DNA of 64,000 nt, from positions 1,426,001 to 1,490,000 of the forward strand of contig NZ_CP027433.1 of assembly GCF_002993285.1 (NCBI RefSeq), read 5' to 3'. Shown one piece after another: positions 35,284-45,195 of the stretch; within the stretch, counting starts at the first letter, position 1, and every line of letters starts with the position of its first letter. Below the pieces are notes generated by a model. It saw only the letters and a program-made list of their open reading frames with translations. It ran no database searches and was not told where the DNA came from. The DNA is from Gordonia iterans (lineage in GTDB: Bacteria > Actinomycetota > Actinomycetes > Mycobacteriales > Mycobacteriaceae). Made by a program: the position numbers and the translations under genes.

Positions 35284-36597
35284 GTGGACGAACTCACGAC
35301 GCGCTCCGGCGCCCCCGAACCCGCCGACCGACTCGCTGCGGCGCCCGCCGCCGCGCGGTCGGCGCGCACCGGCTGGGTGATCCTGGCGCTGGCGCTGGGC
35401 GGGTTCGGGATCGGCACCACCGAGTTCGTCGCGATGGGCCTGCTGCCGAACATCGCCTCGTCGCTCGAGGTCAGCGAGCCCACCGCGGGCAACCTGATCT
35501 CGGCGTACGCGCTTGGCGTGGTGGTCGGCGCCCCGCTGATCACCGCGCTCGCCGCGCGGGTTCCGCGGCGGCGTCTCCTGATCTGGCTGATGGCCGCGTT
35601 CACGCTCGGCAACGGCCTGAGCGTCGTCGCGCCCGACTACACCACCCTGCTGGCCGCTCGCTTCGTCGCCGGACTGCCCCACGGCGCGTACTTCGGCGTC
35701 GCGGCGCTGGTCGCGGCGCACTTGGCCGCGCCCGGCAGACGGGCCCAGGCGGTCGGTCACGTGATGCTCGGTCTTTCGGTGGCGAACGTGCTCGGCGTGC
35801 CCGCCGCCACCTGGATCGGGCAGGCTCTGGGCTGGCGGTCGGCGCTGGCCCTGGTCGTCGTGATCGGAGCGGTGACCGTGCTCGCGCTCATCCGGGTGGT
35901 GCCCGATCTGCGGGACATGCCGACCAGCGACATGCGTTCGGAGCTCGGCGCCCTCAGGAACTCCCAGGTGTTGCTGACGCTGGCGGTCGGCATGATCGGC
36001 TTCGGCGGCCTCTTCGCCTTCTACAGCTACCTGAACACCGCGCTGACCTCGGTCGGCGGCGTGAGCGAGGCGATCGTCCCGGTGGCGCTCATGCTGTTCG
36101 GCCTCGGCATGGTGGCCGGCAACCTCGCCGGCGGGCGGCTGGCGGACCGCAACGTCGACCTGGGAGTGTTCGCCGGGTTGTCGTCGGTCGGCGTGGCGCT
36201 GGGCGCGTTCGCCCTGATCCTGGGCGTCGGCTGGCTGGCGGTGCCGTTCGCGTTCGTCGTCGGCGCGACCGGCAGCATGGCGATCCCGGCCCTGCAGACG
36301 CGGCTGATGGACGTCGCTCGGGACGGGCAGACGGTCGCCGCGGCGATGAATCACTCGGCGCTGAACATCGCCAACGCTCTCGGGGCCTGGCTGGGCGGCC
36401 TGGTGATCGCCGGGGGCTTCGGCTACCGGGCGCCCTCGGCGGTGGGCGCGGTGCTCGCGCTGGCCGGTGTCGCGATGTTCGCGGCGGCCGTCGTGCACGG
36501 CCGACGCCGGGGAATCGACACCGGCGGCCGCCGGGAACAGACCGTCGACCTGGCGGCGGCCGACGAGCCCGTGGCCGCCGGTGCGCGCTCGGGGTAG
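35284..36597 (+). CDS. MFS transporter, DHA1/AraJ-like drug:H+ antiporter
   Basis: A 437-residue, 12-helix major facilitator protein. The start region ILALALGGFGIGTTEFVAMGLLPNIA is characteristic of the AraJ/YdhP-like DHA1 group; motif A-like ARVPRRRLLIWLMAAFTLGN and PHGAYFGVAALVAAHLA follow. The GTG at 35284 gives a short Ala-rich N-terminal tail. No regulator is adjacent; substrate unknown. Confidence 0.88.
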   Translation: MDELTTRSGAPEPADRLAAAPAAARSARTGWVILALALGGFGIGTTEFVAMGLLPNIASSLEVSEPTAGNLISAYALGVVVGAPLITALAARVPRRRLLIWLMAAFTLGNGLSVVAPDYTTLLAARFVAGLPHGAYFGVAALVAAHLAAPGRRAQAVGHVMLGLSVANVLGVPAATWIGQALGWRSALALVVVIGAVTVLALIRVVPDLRDMPTSDMRSELGALRNSQVLLTLAVGMIGFGGLFAFYSYLNTALTSVGGVSEAIVPVALMLFGLGMVAGNLAGGRLADRNVDLGVFAGLSSVGVALGAFALILGVGWLAVPFAFVVGATGSMAIPALQTRLMDVARDGQTVAAAMNHSALNIANALGAWLGGLVIAGGFGYRAPSAVGAVLALAGVAMFAAAVVHGRRRGIDTGGRREQTVDLAAADEPVAAGARSG

Positions 36598-36733
36598 CCG
36601 CGAAGCACGGTCACGTCGGACCGGGTCGTGGTGTGCGTCAGTCCAGTTCGGCGGCCTGTGCCACTAGAACGGGTGACCGTACGGCGCGGGCCCCGCGGCC
36701 GTCGTGTCGGCACCCGTCGCTACCGTGGTCACC

Positions 36734-37576
36734 GTGCCCGATTTGAAGATCACGTCCGTCAACGTCAACGGCATCCGTGCCGCGGTGAAGCAACGCAACG
36801 CGAACAATCCCGGCATGCTGCCGTGGCTCGCCGAGACGAGCCCGGACGTGGTGCTGCTGCAGGAGATCAGGGCCACCGAGAAGGTCGCCCGGACCGCCCT
36901 GGCTCCGGTGCTCGACGCCGGCTGGCACCTGTCCATGGCCGAGTCCGCGGTGGCCGGGCGGTCCGGGGTGGGCGTGCTCTCGCGTGCCGAGCCGTCCGGC
37001 GTCCGCATCGGCTACGGCAGCGACGAGTTCGATCCGCTCGGCCGCTACCTGGAGGCCGACTTCGGCTCCGGCGACGACGCGCTGACCGTCGCCAGCGTGT
37101 ACGTCCCCTCCGGAGCGGCCCGCACCGAGGACCCCAAGGACGTGGAGAAGCACGACGAGAAGGTCCGCTTCCTGGACTCCTTCGGTCCGCATCTCGACGC
37201 TCTGCTCGGCTCCGGGCGCGACGTGCTGGTGGCGGGGGACTGGAACATCGCGCCCGACGAGCGCGACATCAAGAACTGGAAGGGCAACCGCAAGAACGCG
37301 GGCTTCCTGCCCCACGAGCGGGAGTGGGTGGCGCGGCGGCTGGCGAGCGGCTGGGTCGACGTCGTGCGCGATCAGCACGGCGACGTGGCCGGGCCGTACG
37401 CCTGGTGGTCGTGGCGGGGCAAGGCCTTCGACAACGACGCCGGCTGGCGCATCGACTACCACCTGACCACGCCCGCGCTGGCGGCGCAGGTGCGCAAGAC
37501 CTGGGTCGACCGGGCCGCGGCCTACGACCGCCGCTGGTCCGATCACGCGCCGGTCACCGTCGTCGTCGCACGCTGA
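36734..37576 (+). CDS. xthA: Exodeoxyribonuclease III
   Basis: A 280-residue AP endonuclease/exonuclease of the EEP fold acting in base-excision repair. Motifs are SVNVNGIRAAVKQ, LLQEIRATE (metal-binding Glu), YVPSGAARTEDPK, VAGDWNIAPDERDIKNWKGN (Asp/Asn), WWSWRGKAFDNDAGWRIDYHL and SDHAPVTV (catalytic His). I prefer the GTG at 36734 to one at 36704 because a TACCGT -10-like hexamer ends seven bases before it. It is followed by trpS after 43 bp. Confidence 0.94.
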   Translation: MPDLKITSVNVNGIRAAVKQRNANNPGMLPWLAETSPDVVLLQEIRATEKVARTALAPVLDAGWHLSMAESAVAGRSGVGVLSRAEPSGVRIGYGSDEFDPLGRYLEADFGSGDDALTVASVYVPSGAARTEDPKDVEKHDEKVRFLDSFGPHLDALLGSGRDVLVAGDWNIAPDERDIKNWKGNRKNAGFLPHEREWVARRLASGWVDVVRDQHGDVAGPYAWWSWRGKAFDNDAGWRIDYHLTTPALAAQVRKTWVDRAAAYDRRWSDHAPVTVVVAR

Positions 37577-37607
37577 CCGTGCCGTCGGGCCGGCCGGCGC
37601 CGTTTGA

Positions 37608-38645
<1,038 letters not shown>

Positions 38646-38690
38646 CCCGCACCGCCCCGGGCCGGACCGCGAGGTAGCGTGAGGGACCTG

Positions 38691-39755
38691 ATGGGCTCAC
38701 TGGTAGAGAAGATCAAGCAGCTGATCGCGCGCCTCACGGCGCTGTACGAGGACGTCCGGACGCGGTGGCGGTGGTTGGCGCATCTGCTCGACACCCTGGA
38801 GAGGTACACCGATCGCCGGGGCAACGTCTACGCCGCAGCGATCACCTTCTCCGGAATCCTGTCGCTGGTGCCGATTCTGATGGTCACCTTCGCCGTCGCC
38901 GGCTTCGTGCTCGCCAGCCGGCCCGATCTGGTGGACCAGATGGTCGACGCCGTCCTCGCGGAGTTCCCGGGCCAGATGGGCGAGACGCTCGGCGGCGTCA
39001 TCGAGTCGGCGATCGACTCGCGCGCGACCGTGGGCGTCATCGGCCTGATCAGTGCTGCCCTGACCGGCATCGGATGGATGTCGCTGGTCCGCACCGGACT
39101 CAGCGAGATGTGGGGCGGCCGGATCAAGCGCAACGCCGTCATGTCCAAGGTCTCCGATCTGGGGACCTTCGTCGGGCTGGGCATCATGTTCGTGCTGACC
39201 TTTGCGCTGACCGCCCTCGCGTCGGGCCCGGTCGCCACCAAGGTGCTCGACTGGATGGACTGGGAGTTCCTGAGCAACCAGGTCACGCTGCTGCGTCTGG
39301 CCACCAACCTGATCGCGGTCCTGGGCACCTGGTGGATCTTCTCGATCATCCTGGCCCGGCTTCCGCTGCGTCCGGTTCCCATGCGCGCGGTGCGCTGGAC
39401 GGCGCTGACCACCGCGATCGTGTTCACGATCCTGAAGGAGGTGGGCGGGCTGTACCTGCAGTCGGTGCTGAACAGCCCGGCCGGCGTGGCCTTCGGGCCG
39501 CTCCTGGGCGTGATGGTCTTCGCCTACCTCGCCTCCCGGATCGTGCTCTACGCGTCGGCGTGGACGGCCGCGAACCCCGACAACGCGCAGTACCTCACGG
39601 TCGACGAACTCGACGGCGCCGCCCCCGAACCGGATCGGGTGGTGCTGGCGCCGGTGTACGAGACGTCCGAGGCGCCCAAGGCCCGTGCGCTGCTCACCGC
39701 AGCCGGCATCGGCGCCGCGGCGGCCGGGATCTACGGCTGGATCCGCCGGGGCTGA
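38691..39755 (+). CDS. YihY/BrkB (YhjD-like) inner-membrane protein
   Basis: A 354-residue membrane protein with about six helices. The family pattern includes RRGNVYAAAITFSGILSLVPILMVTFAVAG near the N-terminus and FGPLLGVMVFAYLASRIVLYASAWTAAN near the C-terminus. GAGGGA precedes the ATG at 38691; a GTG at 38679 is also possible. YhjD-type proteins have been linked to envelope lipid transport in other bacteria; here function is unproven. The trpS-yhjD-dacB order matches mycobacteria. Confidence 0.88.
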   Translation: MGSLVEKIKQLIARLTALYEDVRTRWRWLAHLLDTLERYTDRRGNVYAAAITFSGILSLVPILMVTFAVAGFVLASRPDLVDQMVDAVLAEFPGQMGETLGGVIESAIDSRATVGVIGLISAALTGIGWMSLVRTGLSEMWGGRIKRNAVMSKVSDLGTFVGLGIMFVLTFALTALASGPVATKVLDWMDWEFLSNQVTLLRLATNLIAVLGTWWIFSIILARLPLRPVPMRAVRWTALTTAIVFTILKEVGGLYLQSVLNSPAGVAFGPLLGVMVFAYLASRIVLYASAWTAANPDNAQYLTVDELDGAAPEPDRVVLAPVYETSEAPKARALLTAAGIGAAAAGIYGWIRRG

Positions 39756-39767
39756 ACGCCGCCGAGA

Positions 39768-41072
39768 TCAGCGGCGGTAGCCGCCGGTACGACGGCGCCG
39801 ACGACGGAACCACAGCACGATCATGGACGCGCCGGTCAGCGCGGCCACGACGATGAGGATCAGCGGCAGCGCCCCGATCGCCAGCGAGTCCGCGCCGGAC
39901 GCGGGGTCGCGGGAGATCGCCGCGCGGTCGTCGCCGGCCCGCCCGGTGTCGAGCGTGCCGACCGAGATCGACGGACTCGCGGCGAACCCGTACTGGTACA
40001 TCCGCACGGCCTGCTGGTGGTAGCTGTTGTCTGCCTCGTTGAGTCCGAACATCTGCACGATCACGATCGACCGGCCGCCGGACTCGGCGGCGCCCACGAA
40101 GGTTTTCAGCGAATCGTCGGTGAAGCCGGTCTTGCCGCCCAGGATCGTCATGCCGGGGACGCCGTCGCGCAGCAGCGTGTTCGACGTGCCCATCAGGTAC
40201 GGCGGATGATCCGTGTCCCCGGGCACGTCCTTGCGCGCCGGGTAGCCGGGGAACTCGTAGGTCTTCAGACCGATCATCCGGCGGAACTCGTCGTTGGCCA
40301 TGGCGGCCCGGAAGATGACGGCGAGGTCGTACGGCGATGTCGACATGCCGGCCGAGTCCAGGCCCGACGGTGTCGCGGCGCGGGTGTCCAGGGCGCCCAG
40401 CGACTTCGCCTCGGCGTTCATCTTCGCCAGCGTCTCGTCGTAACCGCCGAGCTCGCGCGCCAGCATGTTCGCGCAGTCGTTGCCGGAGACGACGAGCAGT
40501 CCGGTGACGATGTCGCGGACGGTGTACTGGCCGCCGGGGCCGACCCCGCAGGCGTCGCCCTCCATCGACCAGTCGTTGACGGTTGCCTTGACCGGCGCGT
40601 CCAGGTCGAGCTCGTTCAGCGCGACCAGAGCGAGCAGGACCTTTATGGTCGACGCCGGGCGGAATCGGCCGTGCGGGTCCTTGGCCGCGATCACGTTGCC
40701 GCTCTCCAGGTCGGCGATCAGCCAGCCCTGGGAGGTGAGCTTGTCCGGAACGGGGCCGGCGGCGGGATCGGCGACGACGCCGCACGCGGCGAGCTTCTCC
40801 CCGCCGACGGGAGGCTCCGGGACCGGCAGGGGAGTGGGGGTGGTCTTGCCGGGGGCGACCACTTCGGAGTCGTCGACCGGCGGCGGCGTGTGCACGCGGT
40901 ACGGACAGTGCTCGTCGCCGGGGACCGGGGTGTCGGTGAGTGTCACCGTGCCGGACGCCGGCGACGGATCTGCGTTCGCCGGGACCAGCGGCGCCACCGA
41001 CAGGGCCAGAGCCGTGCAGAGGGCGGCGAGCAGGGGGCGCCGTGCTGAGCGGCGGGCGGAAGAGGTGCGCAT
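39768..41072 (-). CDS. D-alanyl-D-alanine carboxypeptidase (DacB-like, S11)
   Basis: A 434-residue exported penicillin-binding protein trimming peptidoglycan stem peptides. The signal peptide spans about 1-35 (ALALSVAPLVPANA). A Pro-rich linker leads to the S11 domain, with SxxK in PASTIKVL, SxN in VVSGNDCANML and KTG in ILGGKTGFT. A C-terminal helix (LPLILIVVAALTGASMIVLW) followed by poly-Arg anchors it in the membrane. It is convergent with the YihY gene, with only 12 bp between. Confidence 0.93.
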   Translation of the reverse strand: MRTSSARRSARRPLLAALCTALALSVAPLVPANADPSPASGTVTLTDTPVPGDEHCPYRVHTPPPVDDSEVVAPGKTTPTPLPVPEPPVGGEKLAACGVVADPAAGPVPDKLTSQGWLIADLESGNVIAAKDPHGRFRPASTIKVLLALVALNELDLDAPVKATVNDWSMEGDACGVGPGGQYTVRDIVTGLLVVSGNDCANMLARELGGYDETLAKMNAEAKSLGALDTRAATPSGLDSAGMSTSPYDLAVIFRAAMANDEFRRMIGLKTYEFPGYPARKDVPGDTDHPPYLMGTSNTLLRDGVPGMTILGGKTGFTDDSLKTFVGAAESGGRSIVIVQMFGLNEADNSYHQQAVRMYQYGFAASPSISVGTLDTGRAGDDRAAISRDPASGADSLAIGALPLILIVVAALTGASMIVLWFRRRRRRTGGYRR

Positions 41073-41118
41073 CGAGGTGTGAGTCTACCCAGCGCCCGGG
41101 CCCGGCCGGCTTCGGGAG

Positions 41119-41161
41119 ACGAAAGACGCCCCGACCGGAAACCGGTGGGGGCGTCTTTCGG
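41119..41161 (-). terminator. Strong hairpin, putative terminator of the sdh operon
   Basis: CGAAAGACGCCCC (41120-41132) pairs with GGGGGCGTCTTTCG (41147-41160), and an inner CCGG-AAA-CCGG forms the loop stem. It lies 25 bp beyond the sdhB stop and 47 bp upstream of dacB. The stem ends in CTTTC/GAAAG rather than a long U-tract, as usual for high-GC actinobacterial terminators. Confidence 0.7.
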
Positions 41162-41184
41162 GGCTGCAGAGAGGGTCTGATGCG

Positions 41185-41967
41185 TCAGCGCGAGAACATG
41201 AGTGCGCGCTTGACTTCCTGGATCGCCTGCGTCACCTGGATGCCGCGCGGGCAGGCGTCGGTGCAGTTGAAGGTGGTGCGGCACCGCCACACGCCGTCGG
41301 CGTCGTTCAGGATGTCCAGGCGCTCGATGGTGCCGGTGTCGCGGCTGTCGAAGATGAAGCGGTGGGCGTTCACGATCGCGGCCGGGCCGTAGTACGAGCC
41401 CTCGGTCCAGAACACCGGGCAGCTGGTGGTGCAGCACGCGCACAGGATGCACTTGGTGGTGTCGTCGAACCGGGCACGATCGGTCTGCGACTGGATGTAC
41501 TCGCGGGTGGGCTCGTTGCCGTCGGTGATCAGGAACGGCTTGATCGCGCGGTAGGCGTCGAAGAACGGCTCCATGTCGACCACGAGATCCTTCTCCACCG
41601 GCAGGCCCTTGATGGGCTCGATGGTGATGGTGATCTCCTTGGACGAGTCCTTCGGCAGCAGATCCTTCATCAGGAGCTTGCAGGCCAGCCGATTGACGCC
41701 GTTGATGCGCATCGCGTCGCTGCCGCAGATGCCGTGCGCGCAACTGCGCCGGAAGGTCAGCGTGCCGTCCAGGTAGCCCTTCACGTAGAGGAGCAGGTTG
41801 AGCAGCCGGTCCGACGGGAGGGCCGGGACGCGGAAGCTCTCGAAGCCCTGCGCATCCGGGTTCTCCGGGTTGAAGCGGTAGATCTTCAGCGTGACCATGA
41901 CCGCCTCGTCCGGAACCGGAGGCAGCGGCGGCTGGTCAGCGACCGTGTTTTCGAGGGTGGCAGTCAT
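41185..41967 (-). CDS. sdhB: Succinate dehydrogenase iron-sulfur subunit
   Basis: A 260-residue subunit carrying the [2Fe-2S], [4Fe-4S] and [3Fe-4S] clusters that move electrons from SdhA to quinone. Cluster ligands are visible in RRSCAHGICGSDAMRINGV with a later C (RLAC), CILCACCTTSCPVFW, and CRTTFNCTDACPRGIQV. CGSD with Asp in the third position is also found in E. coli. It overlaps the sdhA stop by one base (TGATG). Last gene of sdhCDAB. Confidence 0.96.
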   Translation of the reverse strand: MTATLENTVADQPPLPPVPDEAVMVTLKIYRFNPENPDAQGFESFRVPALPSDRLLNLLLYVKGYLDGTLTFRRSCAHGICGSDAMRINGVNRLACKLLMKDLLPKDSSKEITITIEPIKGLPVEKDLVVDMEPFFDAYRAIKPFLITDGNEPTREYIQSQTDRARFDDTTKCILCACCTTSCPVFWTEGSYYGPAAIVNAHRFIFDSRDTGTIERLDILNDADGVWRCRTTFNCTDACPRGIQVTQAIQEVKRALMFSR

Positions 41968-43721
41968 CAGTACTTCCGCTCCATCGGCTCGTAACGGGTC
42001 TGGACCACGGGCTTGGTGTCGAGTTCGATCTCGGCGATCAGCCCGTCGCCCTTCTTGTACGCCATGGTGTGCACCATGAAGTTCTCGTCGTCGCGGTTCG
42101 GGTAGTCCTCGCGAGCGTGGCCGCCGCGGGTCTCCTTGCGGTTGAGGGCGCCCAGGACGGTCACCTCGGCCAGCTCCAGCAGGAAGCCCAGCTCGATCGC
42201 TTCGAGCAGGTCGCTGTTGAACCGCTTGCCCTTGTCGGTGACGGTGACGTGGGCGTACCGCTCCTTGAGCACCCGGACGTCGGCGAGGGCGCGGGAGAGG
42301 GTCTCCTCGGTGCGGAACACCGCGGCGTTGTCGTTCATCGTCTGCTGCAGCTCGGTGCGGATGTCGGCGACGCGCTCGTTGCCGTGGTCGCTGAGCATCA
42401 GGGCGATCCACTCCTCGACCATCGCCGAGGGGTTCTCCGGCAGCGGGGCGAAATCGTGGGAGTTGGCGTACTCGGCGGCGGCGATGCCGGAGCGGCGGCC
42501 GAACACGTTGATGTCCAGCAGCGAGTTGGTGCCCAGGCGGTTGGCGCCGTGCACCGAGACGCACGCGCACTCGCCGGCCGCGTACAGCCCGTGGACGACC
42601 TGGTCGTTGTTGGCCAGCACCTGTCCGTTGACGTTGGTCGGGATGCCGCCCATCACGTAGTGGCAGGTCGGGTACACCGGCACCAGCTCGGTCACCGGGT
42701 CGACGCCGAGGTAGGTGCGCGAGAACTCCATGATGTCCGGCAGCTTGGCCATCAGGGTCTCCTCCGGGATGTGGGTCACATCGAGGAGGACGTAGTCCTT
42801 GTTCGGACCGGCGCCGCGGCCTTCGAGCACCTCGAGGACCATCGAACGGGCGACGATGTCGCGGGGCGCGAGGTCTTTGATGGTGGGGGCGTAGCGCTCC
42901 ATGAAGCGCTCGCCGTCGGCGTTGCGCAGGATGCCGCCTTCGCCGCGCACGCCCTCGGTGATGAGGATGCCCAGGCCGGCCAGACCCGTCGGGTGGAACT
43001 GGTGGAACTCCATGTCCTCCAGGGGCAGGCCCTTGCGGAACACGATGCCCATGCCGTCGCCGGTGAGGGTGTGGGCGTTGGAGGTCACCTTGTACATGCG
43101 GCCCGAGCCGCCGGTGGCGAAGACGATCGACTTGGCGTGGAAGACGTGGATGTCGCCGGTGGCCAACTCATAGGCGACGACGCCGCTGGCGACGGGCTCG
43201 CCGTTCTCGTCCTCGGTCAGGTTCAGGTCGAGGGCGTAGAACTCGTTGAAGAACTGGACGTTGTGCTTGACGCAGTTCTGGTAGAGGGTTTGCAGGATCA
43301 TGTGGCCCGTGCGGTCGGCGGCGTAACAGGCGCGGCGCACCGGCGCCTTGCCGTGATCACGGGTGTGCCCGCCGAAGCGGCGCTGGTCGATACGGCCCTC
43401 GGGGGTGCGGTTGAACGGCAGACCCATCTTCTCCAGGTCGAGCACCGCGTCGATGGCCTCCTTGGCCATCAGTTCTGCGGCATCCTGGTCGACGATGTAG
43501 TCGCCGCCCTTGACGGTGTCGAAGGTGTGCCACTCCCAGTTGTCCTCTTCGACGTTGGCGAGCGCGGCGCACATGCCGCCCTGGGCCGCGCCGGTGTGGC
43601 TGCGCGTGGGGTAGACCTTGGTCAGCACGGCGGTGCGGGCGCGCGGAGCGGCCTCGATGGCCGCGCGCATCCCGGCGCCGCCGGCGCCCACGATGACCAC
43701 GTCATAGCGGTGTTCCTGCAT
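41967..43721 (-). CDS. sdhA: Succinate dehydrogenase flavoprotein subunit
   Basis: A 584-residue FAD-binding catalytic subunit oxidising succinate to fumarate. The FAD motif is DVVIVGAGGAGMRAAIEAA. The covalent-FAD histidine region is RSHTGAAQGGMCAAL. Catalytic elements are FHPTGLAGLGILITEGVRGEGG (in pieces) and YPTCHYVMGGIPTN, and the C-terminus is RYEPMERKY. Complete length. It sits 15 bp downstream of sdhD. Confidence 0.97.
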   Translation of the reverse strand: MQEHRYDVVIVGAGGAGMRAAIEAAPRARTAVLTKVYPTRSHTGAAQGGMCAALANVEEDNWEWHTFDTVKGGDYIVDQDAAELMAKEAIDAVLDLEKMGLPFNRTPEGRIDQRRFGGHTRDHGKAPVRRACYAADRTGHMILQTLYQNCVKHNVQFFNEFYALDLNLTEDENGEPVASGVVAYELATGDIHVFHAKSIVFATGGSGRMYKVTSNAHTLTGDGMGIVFRKGLPLEDMEFHQFHPTGLAGLGILITEGVRGEGGILRNADGERFMERYAPTIKDLAPRDIVARSMVLEVLEGRGAGPNKDYVLLDVTHIPEETLMAKLPDIMEFSRTYLGVDPVTELVPVYPTCHYVMGGIPTNVNGQVLANNDQVVHGLYAAGECACVSVHGANRLGTNSLLDINVFGRRSGIAAAEYANSHDFAPLPENPSAMVEEWIALMLSDHGNERVADIRTELQQTMNDNAAVFRTEETLSRALADVRVLKERYAHVTVTDKGKRFNSDLLEAIELGFLLELAEVTVLGALNRKETRGGHAREDYPNRDDENFMVHTMAYKKGDGLIAEIELDTKPVVQTRYEPMERKY

Positions 43722-43736
43722 GAGGGTGGTAACTCC

Positions 43737-44165
43737 TTATTCGCCGAAGGTGAGAAGCGCGTAGGTGCCGAGGACGAGCACCACGATCACCGAGATGAGC
43801 AGTAGGGCGTTGAGCCAGAACCGGGTGCGGTCGCTGCGCGTGTAGTCGGCGATCACCGTGCGCAGACCGTTGGCGCCGTGCAGCTCGGCGAGCCAGAGCA
43901 TGGTGAGGTCCCACACCTGCCAGAACGGCTGGCTCCAGCGGGCGGCCACGAACGAGGCGTCGATGCGGTGCACGCCCTCGTCCCACGCGAGCATGATGAA
44001 CATGTGGCCGATGGCCAGGATCACCAGGAGCATGCCGGAGAAGCGCATGAAGAGCCATGCCCACTTCTCGAAGTTGGTGCGGCTGCCGGCGCGCGGGGCA
44101 CGGGGGGCGTCGAGGCTGGCCGGACGGTCGTAGTCCGTCTGGATCGTCTTTGCTTCCAAAGTCAT
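43737..44165 (-). CDS. sdhD: Succinate dehydrogenase membrane anchor subunit
   Basis: A 142-residue subunit with three predicted helices: FMRFSGMLLVILAIGHMFIML, TMLWLAELHGANGLRTVIADY and LNALLLISVIVVLVLGTYALL. His in GHMFI and in ELHGANGLR are candidate heme ligands. With SdhC it anchors SdhAB and binds quinone/heme b. Confidence 0.9.
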   Translation of the reverse strand: MTLEAKTIQTDYDRPASLDAPRAPRAGSRTNFEKWAWLFMRFSGMLLVILAIGHMFIMLAWDEGVHRIDASFVAARWSQPFWQVWDLTMLWLAELHGANGLRTVIADYTRSDRTRFWLNALLLISVIVVLVLGTYALLTFGE

Positions 44166-44181
44166 GGTTCTCTCTGCTCCC

Positions 44182-44589
44182 TTAGAACGCGTGGCTGACG
44201 AGGAGCTGCAGCAGGCGGACGGCCGCGGCGATGAACAGGACGGAGAAGACGACGCCGACCACCCACAGCATCTGGCGCTGGTACTTGGGGCCGTTGCCCC
44301 AGAAGTCGATGAGGATGACGCGGATGCCGTTGATTGCGTGGAACAGCACGCAGAAGACCAGGCCGATCTCCATCAGACCGATCAGCGGGGTCTTGTAGGT
44401 GTCGATGATCTCGGTGTACGTGTTCGGGTTGATGCGGATGACCGCGGTGTCGAGCACGTGCACGAAGAGGAAGAAGAAGACGGTGACGCCGGTGATGCGC
44501 TGAAGCACCCAGGCCCACATGCCGGGATCTCCGCGGTAGAGGGAGCGTTTGCGCACCGGATCCGGTGCGACCTCGGTGGGGGTGCTCAT
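44182..44589 (-). CDS. sdhC: Succinate dehydrogenase cytochrome b556 subunit
   Basis: A 135-residue membrane subunit. The core RGDPGMWAWVLQRITGVTVFFFLFVHVLDTAVIR contains the SdhC signature with the heme-ligand His in FVHVLD (shown as overlapping pieces RITGVTVFFF and FVHVLD). LFHAINGIRVILIDFW follows. I chose ATG 44589 (MSTPTEVAPDPVRKR); the frame is open to 44715, so a longer N-terminus is possible. First gene of sdhCDAB, facing cdd across an iron-box-like site. Confidence 0.9.
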   Translation of the reverse strand: MSTPTEVAPDPVRKRSLYRGDPGMWAWVLQRITGVTVFFFLFVHVLDTAVIRINPNTYTEIIDTYKTPLIGLMEIGLVFCVLFHAINGIRVILIDFWGNGPKYQRQMLWVVGVVFSVLFIAAAVRLLQLLVSHAF

Positions 44590-44739
44590 CGCGTTGTACG
44601 CCTCCAGAGTGTCGACTTGTTGCGTGGGCCAGACCATGCGCAGCGCGTCGTCGACCGGCCCAATGACTCCTGACTTTAAACCCATGCTGAGGGTTGTCAT
44701 AAATCTCCGGAACAATGTGACCTAGAACAGATCCGGATA

Positions 44740-44758
44740 TTAGGTATGCCTTACCTTT
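44740..44758. promoter_or_regulatory. IdeR/DtxR-type iron box between sdhC and cdd
   Basis: TTAGGTATGCCTTACCTTT fits the 19-bp DtxR/IdeR consensus TWAGGTWAGSCTWACCTWA at 17 of 19 positions by my count, with perfect AGGTA/TACCT arms. SdhB needs three Fe-S clusters and SdhCD heme, so iron-dependent control of sdh would make sense and has precedent in Corynebacterium. It also lies about 26 bp before the cdd start. Confidence 0.6.
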
Positions 44759-44784
44759 TAGTTTCTCGTGATAAAGGAGAACCG

Positions 44785-45195
44785 ATGTCGTCGGAAATCG
44801 ACTTCGCCGCCTTGCGGCAGGCCGCTCAACGCGTGATGACCAGGGCGTATGCTCCGTACTCGGGGTTCGCGGTCGGTGCCGCCGGAGTGAGTGAAGAGGG
44901 CCACATCGTCGCCGGATGCAATGTGGAGAATGTCTCATACGGCCTAGGCGTGTGCGCGGAAGTCGCCCTGGTCGCCGGAGCGGTGTCATCGGGTGTACGA
45001 CGACTCCGCGCGGTCTCGGTGTGCGACGCCGACGGGCGGATCCTGACTCCGTGCGGGCGGTGCCGGCAGGTGTTGCTCGAGTTCGGCGGAGAGGGCCTCC
45101 TCGTCGACTCCGCCCGCGGTCCGCGTGCCCTCGCCGAGCTGCTGCCCGAGGCCTTCGGTCCCGGCGATCTCGCCCGGGTCGAGGGCGGCCGATGA
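44785..45195 (+). CDS. cdd: Cytidine deaminase
   Basis: A 136-residue zinc-dependent homotetrameric-type cytidine deaminase producing uridine or deoxyuridine for pyrimidine salvage. Zn ligands are C57 with catalytic E59 (GVCAEV), plus C90 and C93 (PCGRCRQVL). AYAPYSGFAVGAA and GCNVENVSYGLG bind substrate. AAAGGAGA precedes the ATG. It overlaps deoA by ATGA. Confidence 0.96.
   Translation: MSSEIDFAALRQAAQRVMTRAYAPYSGFAVGAAGVSEEGHIVAGCNVENVSYGLGVCAEVALVAGAVSSGVRRLRAVSVCDADGRILTPCGRCRQVLLEFGGEGLLVDSARGPRALAELLPEAFGPGDLARVEGGR

Noticed and set aside
42069-43805. Long plus-strand open frame opposite sdhA
   Set aside because: A shadow of sdhA; Val/Gly/Asp-rich without any motif.
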